A DNA stretch of 64,000 nt from KBS50 sp042666615 (GCF_042666615.1 NZ_JBHTDD010000001.1:558001-622000); one strand, 5' to 3'. Positions 17,290 to 24,876 are shown, counted from the stretch's first letter. Translations and numbers: made by a program. Notes: generated by a model from the letters alone, not told the origin.

Positions 17290-18321
17290 TCAGCGCCCCC
17301 GGGCCGCGACGGCCGGTCCGGTGCCGGTCCGCAGGGCACGCAGCGCGCCGCCCCAGGCGACCAGTTCGTCGACCATCGCGCGGAGCTTGTCCGGCTGGTT
17401 GCCGCTCGGGCGTACCTCGTCACCGGCGAAGTCCCTGGACAGCACCAGGGGCACCTGGCTGCGTACGTCGGCGAGCCTGAGTTCGCCCGCGACGAGCCGC
17501 AGGTGCTCGACGGCCCTGGTGCCGCCGTCAACGCCGTAGCTGACGAAACCAGCGGCCTTGTCGTTCCATTCGGCGAAGAGGAAGTCGAGCGCGTTCTTCA
17601 GGACGCCGGATGTCGAGTGGTTGTACTCGGGGGTGACGAAGATGTACGCGTCGTACCCGGCGATCGTCGCTGACCAGTCCCGGGTGTGCGGGTTGAAGTA
17701 CTTGCCCATCATCGGCGGCACCGGCTCGTCGAGGTGGGGCAGCGGGTGGTCGGCGAGATCCACGATGTCGACGGTGGCGTCGTCGTGCCGGGCGAGCCCG
17801 GCGACCCACCGGGCGACCGTGGCGGCCCTGCGGCCGGGGCGGGTGCTGCCGACGCCGACGGTCGGGCCGATCGCGGGGGCGAGGGTGACCGCGATGCCGA
17901 GGGTCGCCATCACCCGACCGAGCCGGCGTGGGCCGACGGCCCGGCCGAGGATCGTCTGCCCGGCCGGGATGAGCAGGCCGGCGGTGGCGCCCTGGGCGAT
18001 CCGGGCGGCGATCAGCCAGCGGATGTCGGTGGCGACCGCGCAGAGCGCCGAGGTGACGGTGAATCCGGCGAGGGCGGCCAGCCAGAGCCGGCCGACGCCG
18101 ATCCGCCGGCCGAGCCAGCCGCAGGCGGGCAGGGACATGGCCATCGCGACGAGGTACGCGGTGGCGACCCACTGCGTCGTGTCGATGCCGGCGTCCAGGT
18201 CGTGGGCGATGGCGCCCATTCCCACCGAGACGATCGACGCGTCGAGGCCACTCATGAACGCCCCGAAGACGATGACCAGCGCAAGCCGCCAGGTCCGCCA
18301 GGGGATCGGTGGCTCGGTCAT
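17290..18321 (-). CDS. Chimera: N-terminal MFS transporter half fused to NADPH-dependent FMN reductase
   Basis: 343-residue frame. Residues 1 to ~155 are the N-terminal part of a DHA2-type drug transporter: about five membrane helices, first helix LALVIVFGAFMSGLDASIVS, and motif C ending LAPAIGPTVG. The remainder is an NADPH-dependent FMN reductase that begins abruptly at VGSTRPGRRAA, keeps the flavin-loop motif and the PEYNHSTSGVLKNALDFLF segment, and lacks only the first beta strand. The intact paralogue at 19836 shows what is missing. The junction is a GTCGGC repeat (minus-strand sense) at 17848-17859. ATG at 18321 follows GGGAGGG. Divergent from a MarR gene with an intact operator. Whether a stable product forms is unknown. 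Confidence 0.8.
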   Translation of the reverse strand: MTEPPIPWRTWRLALVIVFGAFMSGLDASIVSVGMGAIAHDLDAGIDTTQWVATAYLVAMAMSLPACGWLGRRIGVGRLWLAALAGFTVTSALCAVATDIRWLIAARIAQGATAGLLIPAGQTILGRAVGPRRLGRVMATLGIAVTLAPAIGPTVGVGSTRPGRRAATVARWVAGLARHDDATVDIVDLADHPLPHLDEPVPPMMGKYFNPHTRDWSATIAGYDAYIFVTPEYNHSTSGVLKNALDFLFAEWNDKAAGFVSYGVDGGTRAVEHLRLVAGELRLADVRSQVPLVLSRDFAGDEVRPSGNQPDKLRAMVDELVAWGGALRALRTGTGPAVAARGR

Positions 18322-18341
18322 CCGGTACCCTCCCTGACAAT

Positions 18342-18400
18342 GTTGGTCCGTCCAACGTTGGCCTGGCCAACATAACAAGCGATTGGTCAGGCCAACAATC
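18342..18400. promoter_or_regulatory. Triple MarR operator
   Basis: In the divergent gap three palindromic boxes of the form TTGG-n-CCAA are seen: GTTGGTCCGTCCAAC (18342-18356), GTTGGCCTGGCCAAC (18357-18371) and ATTGGTCAGGCCAACAAT (18382-18399). MarR proteins bind such sites, so autoregulation and control of the divergent chimeric gene are likely. Confidence 0.65.
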
Positions 18401-18410
18401 GAGGTAGGGT

Positions 18411-18899
18411 GTGGGAGTGACCACCAAGCCCATCCAGCCCGCCCCCGGACCGCCCGAGCGGCTCCGTTGCCAGCCGAGTTGGCTTGTCAACCACGTGGGC
18501 ATCCCGGCGAATCGGCTGGTCGTCGAGCGGTTGGGCCGCCCCGGTGCGCGATCCGACTACGCGATCCTGGCTGCCCTGGCGGAGTTTGGCCCGGTGAGCC
18601 AGGCCACCCTCGGCCGTCGGTTGGGAATGGACCGCAGCGACGTGACCGGTGTGCTCGACAGCCTTCAGGAGCGGGGACATGTGGTGCGGACCGTCGACCC
18701 CGACGACCGGCGGCGGAACGCGGTAAGCATCACCGACTCCGGGCGGGATGCCCTCCACCTGCTCGACACGGAACTCGACGCCGCGCAGGACGCCCTACTC
18801 GCGCCGCTGAGTCAGCACGAACGGGAACAGTTCGTGGCACTGCTGCAACGGCTCGTCGACCACCACACCAGCCGACAGTCAGCCGGCGACGGCACGTAA
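18411..18899 (+). CDS. MarR-family transcriptional regulator
   Basis: 162-residue winged-helix regulator. The recognition helix region reads SQATLGRRLGMDRSDVTGVL, followed by the wing DPDDRRRNAVSITDSG that is diagnostic of MarR. GTG at 18411 follows GAGGTAGG; a GTG at 18417 is the alternative. Divergent from the chimeric transporter gene with three palindromic boxes between them. Its 3' end overlaps the convergent XRE gene by 21 bases. Confidence 0.85.
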   Translation: MGVTTKPIQPAPGPPERLRCQPSWLVNHVGIPANRLVVERLGRPGARSDYAILAALAEFGPVSQATLGRRLGMDRSDVTGVLDSLQERGHVVRTVDPDDRRRNAVSITDSGRDALHLLDTELDAAQDALLAPLSQHEREQFVALLQRLVDHHTSRQSAGDGT

Positions 18900-19730
18900 C
18901 TGACCGGGGCGTCGTCCGAGGAGCAGATCCAGCTTGGCTGCCGACCCGGCGTCGGCCGGCAGGTGGACGACGATCCGCTGGTGGGCTGCCTCGGCGACAT
19001 CCAGCGTCTCGTACGCCAGACGCAGCGGCCCCACCTCCGGGTGCCGCATCGTCCGGACGCCCGTCCGGGGGGCGGCGACCGGGCGTCGTCGCCACCGGTC
19101 GGTGAAGGGCGCGCCCACCGTGCGGGCCAGCCGGTCGGCGAACTGGTCGGTGGCGGGATCGCCCCGGCGCAGCCGGTGCAGCTCGGTGACCTGCTGGTCG
19201 ACCAGCAGGTCGCGGTCCGGGAAGTGGTCGCGGGCCCGGTCGTCGGTGAGCGCGAACCACAGCAGGTTCGGCCGGTCCCCGTCCAGCAGCCCGATCGGGC
19301 GGGCCAGCCGGTCGTAGGCGTCGTTCCAGGCCAGCAGGTCGGCGAGCTGGTTGCACAGGTAGGCGGGCGTGTCCCGCAACGCGTCGAGCACCGCCCTGGT
19401 GGTCGGGCGGACGGTCCGCGCGGCCCGTGGTCGCTGGTCGGGGCACAACTGGCGGCGATGGCCGACCGTGGCGAGCTGCTGGAGGTACTCGCGGTCGGCC
19501 TCGTCGAGGAGCAGCGCGTCGGCGAGGGCGCCGAGGATCTCGGGTGACGGCCGGGTGTCCCGGCCCTGTTCGAGGCGGATCAGGTATTCCACGCTCACCT
19601 GGGCCAGGGTGGCCAGCTCCGATCGGCGCAGTCCGGGGGCGCGGCGGCGGGGTCCCGCCACCAGGCCGACCCGATCCGGTGGCAGGGCCTCCCGGCGGCT
19701 ACGCAGGAACGCGCCCAGTTCGCCGTCCAT
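18879..19730 (-). CDS. XRE-type regulator with MmyB-like ligand domain
   Basis: 283-residue protein. The N-terminal helix-turn-helix is seen in LRRSELATLAQVSVEYLIRL followed by EQGRD; the C-terminal part (from about residue 105) contains the AYLCNQLADLLAWNDAYD motif of the MmyB-like PAS-fold domain common in actinobacterial regulators. The ATG at 19730 is used because the HTH domain begins there. It is divergent from an FMN reductase gene, with a 15-bp palindrome between them, and such regulators commonly control a neighbouring oxidoreductase. Confidence 0.85.
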   Translation of the reverse strand: MDGELGAFLRSRREALPPDRVGLVAGPRRRAPGLRRSELATLAQVSVEYLIRLEQGRDTRPSPEILGALADALLLDEADREYLQQLATVGHRRQLCPDQRPRAARTVRPTTRAVLDALRDTPAYLCNQLADLLAWNDAYDRLARPIGLLDGDRPNLLWFALTDDRARDHFPDRDLLVDQQVTELHRLRRGDPATDQFADRLARTVGAPFTDRWRRRPVAAPRTGVRTMRHPEVGPLRLAYETLDVAEAAHQRIVVHLPADAGSAAKLDLLLGRRPGQLRAVAG

Positions 19731-19758
19731 CACCCGCCCAGTGTGGCACCAGGTTGTC

Positions 19759-19793
19759 GCGCGATGGTGGCCCGGACAGGGCCACCATCGCGC
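19759..19793. promoter_or_regulatory. 15-bp inverted repeat between the XRE regulator and FMN reductase
   Basis: GCGCGATGGTGGCCC (19759-19773) and its exact complement (19779-19793) are separated by five bases, midway in the divergent promoter region. Likely operator for the regulator. Confidence 0.6.
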
Positions 19794-19835
19794 CGGCCTC
19801 CCGGCCGTCCCGGGGGGCGGCCGATGATCGTCGGC

Positions 19836-20483
19836 ATGGAAAGCACGAACAACACCCGACCGATCCGGATCGGTCTGATCGTCGGTAGTACCCGCCCCGG
19901 CCGCCGTGGCGCCGCCGTCGCCCGCTGGGCGGAGCGGGTCGCCGCCCAGCATCCGGAGGTACGGACCGGTGCCGCCGAGATCGAGCTGATCGACCTGGCG
20001 GACCTGGCCCTGCCGATGCTGGACGAGCCGGTACCCGCGATGTTCGCCGACTACCGGATGCCGCACACCCACCGCTGGAGCGGCGTGGTGAACGCCTACG
20101 ACGGGTTCGTCGTCGTCACCGCCGAGTACAACCACTCGGTCCCGGCCGCGCTCAAGAACGCCATCGACTTCCTGTACGCCGAGTGGAACGACAAGGTCGT
20201 CGGCCTGCTCAGCTACGGCGTGCAGGGCGGCAGCCGGGCGGCCGATCACCTGCGGCTGATCCTGGCCGAGGTACGCGCGGTGGTGGTGCCCACCCAGGTC
20301 ACAATGCCGATCTTCAGCGACTTCGACTTCTCCGGCTCCGACCCGAACGATCCAACCGCGCCGGGCACGATCAGGCCGGCGGACGGGCGGGAGGAGTCCC
20401 TGACGACCATGGTGACCGAGATCCTGACCTGGACCCGGGCTCTGCGCCTGGCCAGAGCGGACACCCCCGAGCTGGTGGGGTGA
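19836..20483 (+). CDS. NADPH-dependent FMN reductase
   Basis: Flavodoxin-fold oxidoreductase of 215 residues. The first strand and FMN phosphate loop are IGLIVGSTRPGRRG and the second conserved segment is AEYNHSVPAALKNAIDFLYA. It reduces FMN or quinone-like substrates with NADPH. Start is the ATG at 19836; an ATG at 19824 closer to a GGGGGGCGG stretch would add MIVG. It overlaps the next gene (GTGA). It is a close paralogue of the reductase half of the chimera at 17290, implying a local duplication. Confidence 0.85.
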   Translation: MESTNNTRPIRIGLIVGSTRPGRRGAAVARWAERVAAQHPEVRTGAAEIELIDLADLALPMLDEPVPAMFADYRMPHTHRWSGVVNAYDGFVVVTAEYNHSVPAALKNAIDFLYAEWNDKVVGLLSYGVQGGSRAADHLRLILAEVRAVVVPTQVTMPIFSDFDFSGSDPNDPTAPGTIRPADGREESLTTMVTEILTWTRALRLARADTPELVG

Positions 20484-20782
20484 CCGTGGACGCGATCTTC
20501 ATCCAGTACCGGGTCCGGCCCGAGTGCCTCGACGGACACCTGGCCCTGCTCCGGTCCGTACAGGAGGAGGTGGCCCGGCGCCGGCCGGCCGGGCTGCGTC
20601 TGCTGACCCTCCGCCTGGCGGACGGGCGGACCTTCGTCGACGTGGCAATGGGTCCGGACCTGCCGGAACCGCTGCCGTCGTTGGAGTCGTTCCGCCGCTT
20701 CCGGGCCGACCTGGAGGAGCGCTGCGAGGAGCGGAGCATGTCCGAGGTGACGGTGCTCGGGTCGTACGGCTTCGGGGAGTGA
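20480..20782 (+). CDS. Small monooxygenase-like (ABM-type) protein
   Basis: 100-residue protein with the beta-alpha-beta pattern of dimeric alpha/beta-barrel proteins (IFIQYRVRPECLDGH ... FVDVAMGP ... VTVLGSYGF). Antibiotic-biosynthesis-monooxygenase-like domains of this size often handle quinones or aromatic radicals, which would suit its coupling to the FMN reductase. Its GTG start overlaps the reductase stop. The family call is by pattern only. Confidence 0.6.
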   Translation: MTVDAIFIQYRVRPECLDGHLALLRSVQEEVARRRPAGLRLLTLRLADGRTFVDVAMGPDLPEPLPSLESFRRFRADLEERCEERSMSEVTVLGSYGFGE

Positions 20783-20991
20783 TCCGCCGGCCGGGCTCGT
20801 CGTCCAGGGATGACGGCCCGGGTCGGTGCCGTGCGGTGCGGCGCCGGCGCCGGTCGGTAGGATTGCGGAAATTCGGCAGGGCATCGGCCCGCCGCGGCTC
20901 TTTCCGGAGCCGACCGGCACCTCTCCGCGTGCGCCGGCGTGAGCGGGACATCAGGGGCGGTGCTGCCGGCAGGTAGCGACGGAGGTAATTG

Positions 20992-21741
20992 ATGTCCGGC
21001 CACTCCAAGTGGGCGACGACCAAGCACAAGAAGGCGGTCATCGACGCCAAGCGCGGCAAGATGTTCGCCAAGCTGATCAAGAACGTCGAGGTGGCGGCCC
21101 GCACCGGCGGCGGCGACCCCGCCGGCAACCCCACGCTCTACGACGCCATCCAGAAGGCGAAGAAGAACTCCGTACCGAACGACAACATCGATCGCGCGGT
21201 CAAGCGTGGGTCCGGTCTTGAGGCCGGCGGCGCGGAGTACCAGACGATCATGTATGAGGGGTACGGTCCGAACGGTGTCGCGCTCCTGATCGAGTGCCTG
21301 ACCGACAACCGCAACCGGGCCGCGACCGAGGTGCGGACCGCGCTGACCCGCAACGGCGGCTCGTTCGCCGACGCCGGCTCGGTGTCGTACATGTTCACCC
21401 GCAAGGGCGTGGTGATCGTGCCGAAGGGCGAGCTGATCGAGGACGACGTGCTGATGGCCGTCCTCGACGCGGGCGCGGAGGAGGTCAACGACCTGGGCGA
21501 GGCGTTCGAGGTGGTCTCCGAGCCGACTGATCTCGTCGCGGTGCGGACCGCGTTGCAGGACGCCGGCATCGAGTACGAGTCGGCCGAGTCGTCGCTGATC
21601 CCGAGCGTGAACGTGCCGCTCGACGAGGAGGGCGCGCGCAAGATCTTCAAGCTGATCGACGTGCTGGAGGACTGCGACGACGTGCAGAACGTCTTCGCGA
21701 ACTTCGACGTGTCCGACGAGATCATGGCGGCCGTCGGCTGA
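20992..21741 (+). CDS. YebC/PmpR-family protein
   Basis: 249-residue conserved protein with the invariant N-terminus MSGHSKWATTKHKKAVIDAKRGK and motifs NVEVAARTGGGDP and YEGYGPNGVALL. Members are described as transcriptional regulators or translation factors helping difficult peptide sequences. A GGAGGT site precedes the ATG at 20992. In mycobacteria it closes the same conserved block after pdxT; here a 4-kb island separates them. Confidence 0.95.
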   Translation: MSGHSKWATTKHKKAVIDAKRGKMFAKLIKNVEVAARTGGGDPAGNPTLYDAIQKAKKNSVPNDNIDRAVKRGSGLEAGGAEYQTIMYEGYGPNGVALLIECLTDNRNRAATEVRTALTRNGGSFADAGSVSYMFTRKGVVIVPKGELIEDDVLMAVLDAGAEEVNDLGEAFEVVSEPTDLVAVRTALQDAGIEYESAESSLIPSVNVPLDEEGARKIFKLIDVLEDCDDVQNVFANFDVSDEIMAAVG

Positions 21742-21756
21742 CGTCGGCCCCGACAG

Positions 21757-21793
21757 AACACGTCCCGAACATCCCCGTCCGGGAGGTGTTCTC
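21757..21793 (+). terminator. Hairpin after yebC
   Basis: AGAACACGTCCCG pairs with CGGGAGGTGTTCT (12 of 13 positions) across a 12-base loop, 16 bases past the yebC stop. Confidence 0.6.
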
Positions 21794-21960
21794 ATGGTTC
21801 GCGCCCGTCGCGTTCGGCGATGGCCGGCAGGGCGCGGACGAACGACGCGAGGCTCTTGCCCGGTTCACCGTCGAGAACCCGGGCGGCCAGCCCGAACGGG
21901 AACCCGGTCACGCCGAGCACCGAGATCGCCGGGCCGGTGCGTGAGCCGGCGGTCTTGCCA
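21792..21960 (-). pseudogene. Possible C-terminal gene remnant
   Basis: The minus strand carries an open stretch ending in AARVLDGEPGKSLASFVRAL and about 10 more residues. It has normal coding texture, but its upstream part runs into a non-coding inverted repeat (21971-22035) and no start with a ribosome site exists. I do not recognise the family. It may be the 3' end of a deleted gene; evidence is weak. Confidence 0.3.
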
Positions 21961-21970
21961 CACCGATCAA

Positions 21971-22035
21971 ATTCGATGTCGGCGTACTTGGGGGGGTCCG
22001 GGCGGTCCGGACACCCCAACTACGCCGACATCGAG
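21971..22035. repeat. 23-bp imperfect inverted repeat
   Basis: ATTCGATGTCGGCGTACTTGGGG at the left (21971-21993) faces its complement at the right (about 22013-22035) with two mismatches; a small CCGGGCGGTCCGG stem fills the loop. Lies between two gene remnants. Confidence 0.6.
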
Positions 22036-22202
22036 TCGATTATGAGAGCCCAGCCGGGACTCATTGACGTGACTGGTGACCGGCATCCGCTCGGCGAGGG
22101 CCAGTCCGCTCTCGACGATTCTCGCCGGTGGCGGACGAGCAGTACCTCGTCGTCCCTGCGGCAGGTGGCGTACGCGGTCAGCCGGAACGTCCCGATCGTC
22201 AT
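22036..22202 (-). pseudogene. N-terminal remnant of a Nudix hydrolase
   Basis: Minus-strand reading starts MTIGTFRLTAYATCRRDDEV then LLVRHRRESSRADW, the usual beginning of small Nudix proteins. No GGGxxExGE Nudix box follows: the frame decays to SPSGCRSPVTS and ends within the neighbouring inverted repeat. Shifting frame gives ESGLALAERMPVTSH, suggesting an internal deletion. It starts directly after the methyltransferase stop. Confidence 0.5.
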
Positions 22203-22203
22203 G

Positions 22204-22872
22204 CTAGGAACGCTTGCGGGCGCGCAGGGCGAACGTGGTCGGGACGGGGGAGCCGCCCTCGGTGAACCGGTCGAGGGTCAACCCGGCCGCCAAAACGTGG
22301 TGCAGCAGGTCGGGCAGGGGCCAGTGACTGGCGCCGACCCGGTTACGTACCCCCTCGGTGGTCCACGAGTCGGTGGTCCAGTGGCCGTCGAGGTAGCCGG
22401 GCCGGATCACCACCGCGGTCGGGTCGGTATGGTCGGCGAAGCCGCCGCAGAAGCACGGATGCACGCCGATGTGGACGAACGTGCCGCCGTTGGACAGCAC
22501 CCGGGCCGCCTCGCGCAGCACCGCCGGGTAGTCCGGCAGGTCGGTGTGTGCCATCACGGTGACGACCGCCGGCAGCGAGCCGTCCCGGAACGGCAGCCGG
22601 GCGGCGTCCCCGCGCGCCACGGGCAGCCGGCCCCGGGCGTACCCCAGCATCGCCGCGGACAGGTCCACCCCGACGGGCGTCCAGCCGAGTCCGCGTAGCT
22701 GTTCGGCATGGATCCCGGTGCCACAGGCGATCTCCAGGCAGGGACCGCTGCCCGGCCCGAGGAGTTCGGCGAGTCCGGCACGGACGCCGATCGGATCGCC
22801 GTCGGCCTGTCGGGGCAGGAACTCCTGCTCGTACCAGTCGGCTATCTCGTCGTACGCGGCCACCGGTGCCAT
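22204..22872 (-). CDS. Class I SAM-dependent methyltransferase
   Basis: 222-residue methyltransferase of the UbiE/type-11 kind. Motif I is CLEIACGTGIHAEQL, the acidic strand is PVGVDLSAAML, and motif III lies around LREAARVLSNGGTFVHIG. The substrate is not evident. ATG at 22872, with AAGGGTG upstream. It is followed without a gap by the Nudix remnant. Confidence 0.8.
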   Translation of the reverse strand: MAPVAAYDEIADWYEQEFLPRQADGDPIGVRAGLAELLGPGSGPCLEIACGTGIHAEQLRGLGWTPVGVDLSAAMLGYARGRLPVARGDAARLPFRDGSLPAVVTVMAHTDLPDYPAVLREAARVLSNGGTFVHIGVHPCFCGGFADHTDPTAVVIRPGYLDGHWTTDSWTTEGVRNRVGASHWPLPDLLHHVLAAGLTLDRFTEGGSPVPTTFALRARKRS

Positions 22873-22947
22873 CGGGTCACCCTTTCACGCGGTCGGATCG
22901 AATGGTGGCCCGCCGCCGGGGGTCCCGGGCGGCCGGCCCGCTACGGT

Positions 22948-23457
22948 TCACGGCGTCGGAGGGCTCGTCGGGGAGTCCCAGACGACCAGGATGAACAGGA
23001 AGAACAGCGCGCTTACCACCCCGAAGCCGGCCACCAGCAGCGAGGCCAGGGCCATGCCGTGCGCCTCCTTGCTCTTGAGCGCACGGAAGCCCAACGGGAG
23101 AGCCGCCAGCGAGAGGATGCCGCCGAAGCCGTAACAGATCGAGGCGGGCAGCGCCATCAGGGCCAGGAGCAGCGCGGCGGTGGCCATCCCGCGTCGGTCG
23201 CCGACGGGTGCGGCGGGCGTGGCGACGGCCGGTGGTGAGGATCGGGGGTCCCAGTGGAACCGCGGTGGCAGGTCGGCCAGGTGCCGGACGATGTCGCCGA
23301 CGGTGACGGCGGAATGCACGGCCACCGTCCGTTGGTCGTACTCCTCCAGATCGAGGAAGCCCTCGGCGAGCGCCTTCGACAGCTGGTCGGCGGCGGCCGT
23401 CCGCTGCGCCGTGCCGACCCGCTCGTTGGGGTTGCTGAGCGCGTCATGCTGGTGCAA
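22948..23457 (-). CDS. DUF1707 protein with two C-terminal membrane helices
   Basis: 169 residues. The N-terminal half is a DUF1707 domain (RVGTAQRTAAADQLSKALAE then GFLDLEEYDQR), commonly found ahead of membrane segments in actinobacteria. The C-terminal half has two hydrophobic helices (MATAALLLALMALPAS; GMALASLLVAGFGVVSALFF) like DUF4190. TTG start at 23457 is supported by TGAGGAG seven bases upstream. Function unknown; probably a small envelope protein. Confidence 0.75.
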   Translation of the reverse strand: MHQHDALSNPNERVGTAQRTAAADQLSKALAEGFLDLEEYDQRTVAVHSAVTVGDIVRHLADLPPRFHWDPRSSPPAVATPAAPVGDRRGMATAALLLALMALPASICYGFGGILSLAALPLGFRALKSKEAHGMALASLLVAGFGVVSALFFLFILVVWDSPTSPPTP

Positions 23458-23500
23458 CCGTCTCTCCTCAGCTCTGCGGGTGGCGGCCCGTGCCGCTGTT

Positions 23501-23538
23501 CGGGCCTGTTCCCGGTCGGCGACCGGGGAACAGGCCCG
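23501..23538. repeat. Inverted repeat upstream of the DUF1707 gene
   Basis: CGGGCCTGTTCCCGGTC faces GACCGGGGAACAGGCCCG with one bulged base and a short loop. It lies upstream of both divergent genes in a 310-base gap, so it may be regulatory. Confidence 0.5.
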
Positions 23539-23605
23539 TCGCGCCGGTGCGAAAGTCTACCCAGGACGGCTCCCGGCGAGCGGCCCGCACCGGTGGACGG
23601 ACGAT

Positions 23606-23716
23606 GGTCCGTCGGCCGCCTCGACCATGGCCACCACGACGTCGACGAGCGCGGGATGACGGACCGCAGTAGCCGAAGCCCGACCAGGTAGGAGGTGGGG
23701 TACCGAGGGAGTACCG
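23606..23716 (-). pseudogene. Degraded fragment of a HAAS-type membrane protein gene
   Basis: This stretch aligns by eye with 25489-25600 in the intact gene at 24877-25824. The minus strand reads PTSYLVGLRLLRSVIP and, after a frameshift, ALVDVVVAMVEAADGPS; the intact gene has PTYYLVWWRLLRLLLSFIP and ALVGVVVAVVEATDGDA. It has lost its reading frame and both ends. The rest of the 23458-23767 gap shows no gene. Confidence 0.6.
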
Positions 23717-23767
23717 CAGGCGTATGAGGCGGCGCGTTGGTCGGGTGGCCTGGATAGCATTTCGGAC

Positions 23768-24805
23768 ATGGATCTTGTTGAGGCGCGGCGGCTGTGGGAT
23801 CCGCAGCCCGGTTGGCTGAACACGGCGAGCTACGGGCTGCCGCCCCGGCCGGCGTGGGAGGCGTTGCGGGCGACGCTGGAAGACTGGCGGGTGGGCCGGA
23901 CGTCCTGGGAGGGTTGGGACGAGTACGTCGCGCGATCGAGGGCCGCCTTCGCCCGGCTGACCGGGGTTCCGGTGTCCGATGTGGCCATCGGCGGCACCGT
24001 GTCCGGGCTGCTCGCGCCGATCGCCGCAGCGCTGCCCGTCGGCGCCACCGTGCTGGTCGCGGAGGAGGAGTTCACCTCCAACCTGTTTCCCTGGCTGGCG
24101 CAGGCCGAGCGGGGGGTCGAGGTCCGGACCGTGCCGCTGGCCGGGCTGCTCGACGCGGTCGACGCCAGCGTGGATCTGGTGGCGGTGAGCCTGGTCCAGT
24201 CGGCGGACGGCAGGGTGGCGCCCTACCGGGAACTGGCGGCCGCCGCGTCGGCCGCCGACGCGTTGCTGGTCGTCGACGCGACGCAGGCGTGCGGCTGGCT
24301 ACCGTTCGACGGCACGCTCGCCGACGTGGTGGTCGTCCACGCGTACAAGTGGTTGATGGCGCCGCGGGGTGCGGCGTTCGGATACCTGGGGCCGCGGGTG
24401 CGGGACCGCACGATCGCGTCGGCCGCCGGCTGGTACGCGGGCGCGGACGTGCACGAGTCGTACTACGGGCTGCCGCTGCGGTTGGCGGACGGGGCCCGCC
24501 GCTTCGACACCTCGCCCGCGTGGTTCAGCTTCGTCGGTGCCGCGCCGGCCATGGAGTTGCTGCTCGACGTCGGTCTTCCGGCGATCCGGGCGTACAACGT
24601 GGGCTTGGCCAACCGATTCCTCGCCGGGCTCGGCCGACCTGCCGGCGACAGTGCCATCGTCGCCGTCGACGTGCCGGACGCGGAGCGGCGGCTGCGCTCG
24701 GCCGGGGTGCGCGCGGCGGTGCGCAACGGCCGACTGCGGGCCTCGTTCCACCTCTACTCGACCGACGCGGACGTGGACATGACGCTGGCCGCGCTCACCG
24801 GATGA
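23768..24805 (+). CDS. PLP-dependent class V aminotransferase
   Basis: 345-residue fold-type I PLP enzyme of the cysteine-desulfurase/EgtE-like family. The Schiff-base lysine is in VVHAYKWLMAPRG and the preceding VVDATQACGWLPFD holds the Asp that contacts the pyridine ring. No catalytic-Cys loop typical of NifS/IscS is seen, so a desulfurase of the IscS type is unlikely. The ATG has no clear ribosome site. It stands alone, ending in a hairpin that includes its stop codon. Confidence 0.8.
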   Translation: MDLVEARRLWDPQPGWLNTASYGLPPRPAWEALRATLEDWRVGRTSWEGWDEYVARSRAAFARLTGVPVSDVAIGGTVSGLLAPIAAALPVGATVLVAEEEFTSNLFPWLAQAERGVEVRTVPLAGLLDAVDASVDLVAVSLVQSADGRVAPYRELAAAASAADALLVVDATQACGWLPFDGTLADVVVVHAYKWLMAPRGAAFGYLGPRVRDRTIASAAGWYAGADVHESYYGLPLRLADGARRFDTSPAWFSFVGAAPAMELLLDVGLPAIRAYNVGLANRFLAGLGRPAGDSAIVAVDVPDAERRLRSAGVRAAVRNGRLRASFHLYSTDADVDMTLAALTG

Positions 24806-24826
24806 TCCGGTGAGCGCCGCCAGCGT
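24783..24826 (+). terminator. Hairpin spanning the aminotransferase stop codon
   Basis: CGCTGGCCGCGCTCACCGGA pairs with TCCGGTGAGCGCCGCCAGCG, the TGA stop forming the loop; only two bases bulge. The last seven codons are thus part of the stem. Confidence 0.65.
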
Positions 24827-24876
24827 GCGGACTGGCCGGGTGCCTGGGGTCGGCGCGGCACGGGCCGGTGATCGGG

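Noticed and set aside
16996..20782. Mobile element carrying the regulator/oxidoreductase island
   Set aside because: No transposase, integrase, terminal repeat or target duplication could be seen; only gene content and remnants suggest instability.
21792..22019. A complete small protein gene of 75 codons
   Set aside because: Its first third is encoded by one arm of an inverted repeat, and no ribosome site is present; treated as a possible remnant only.
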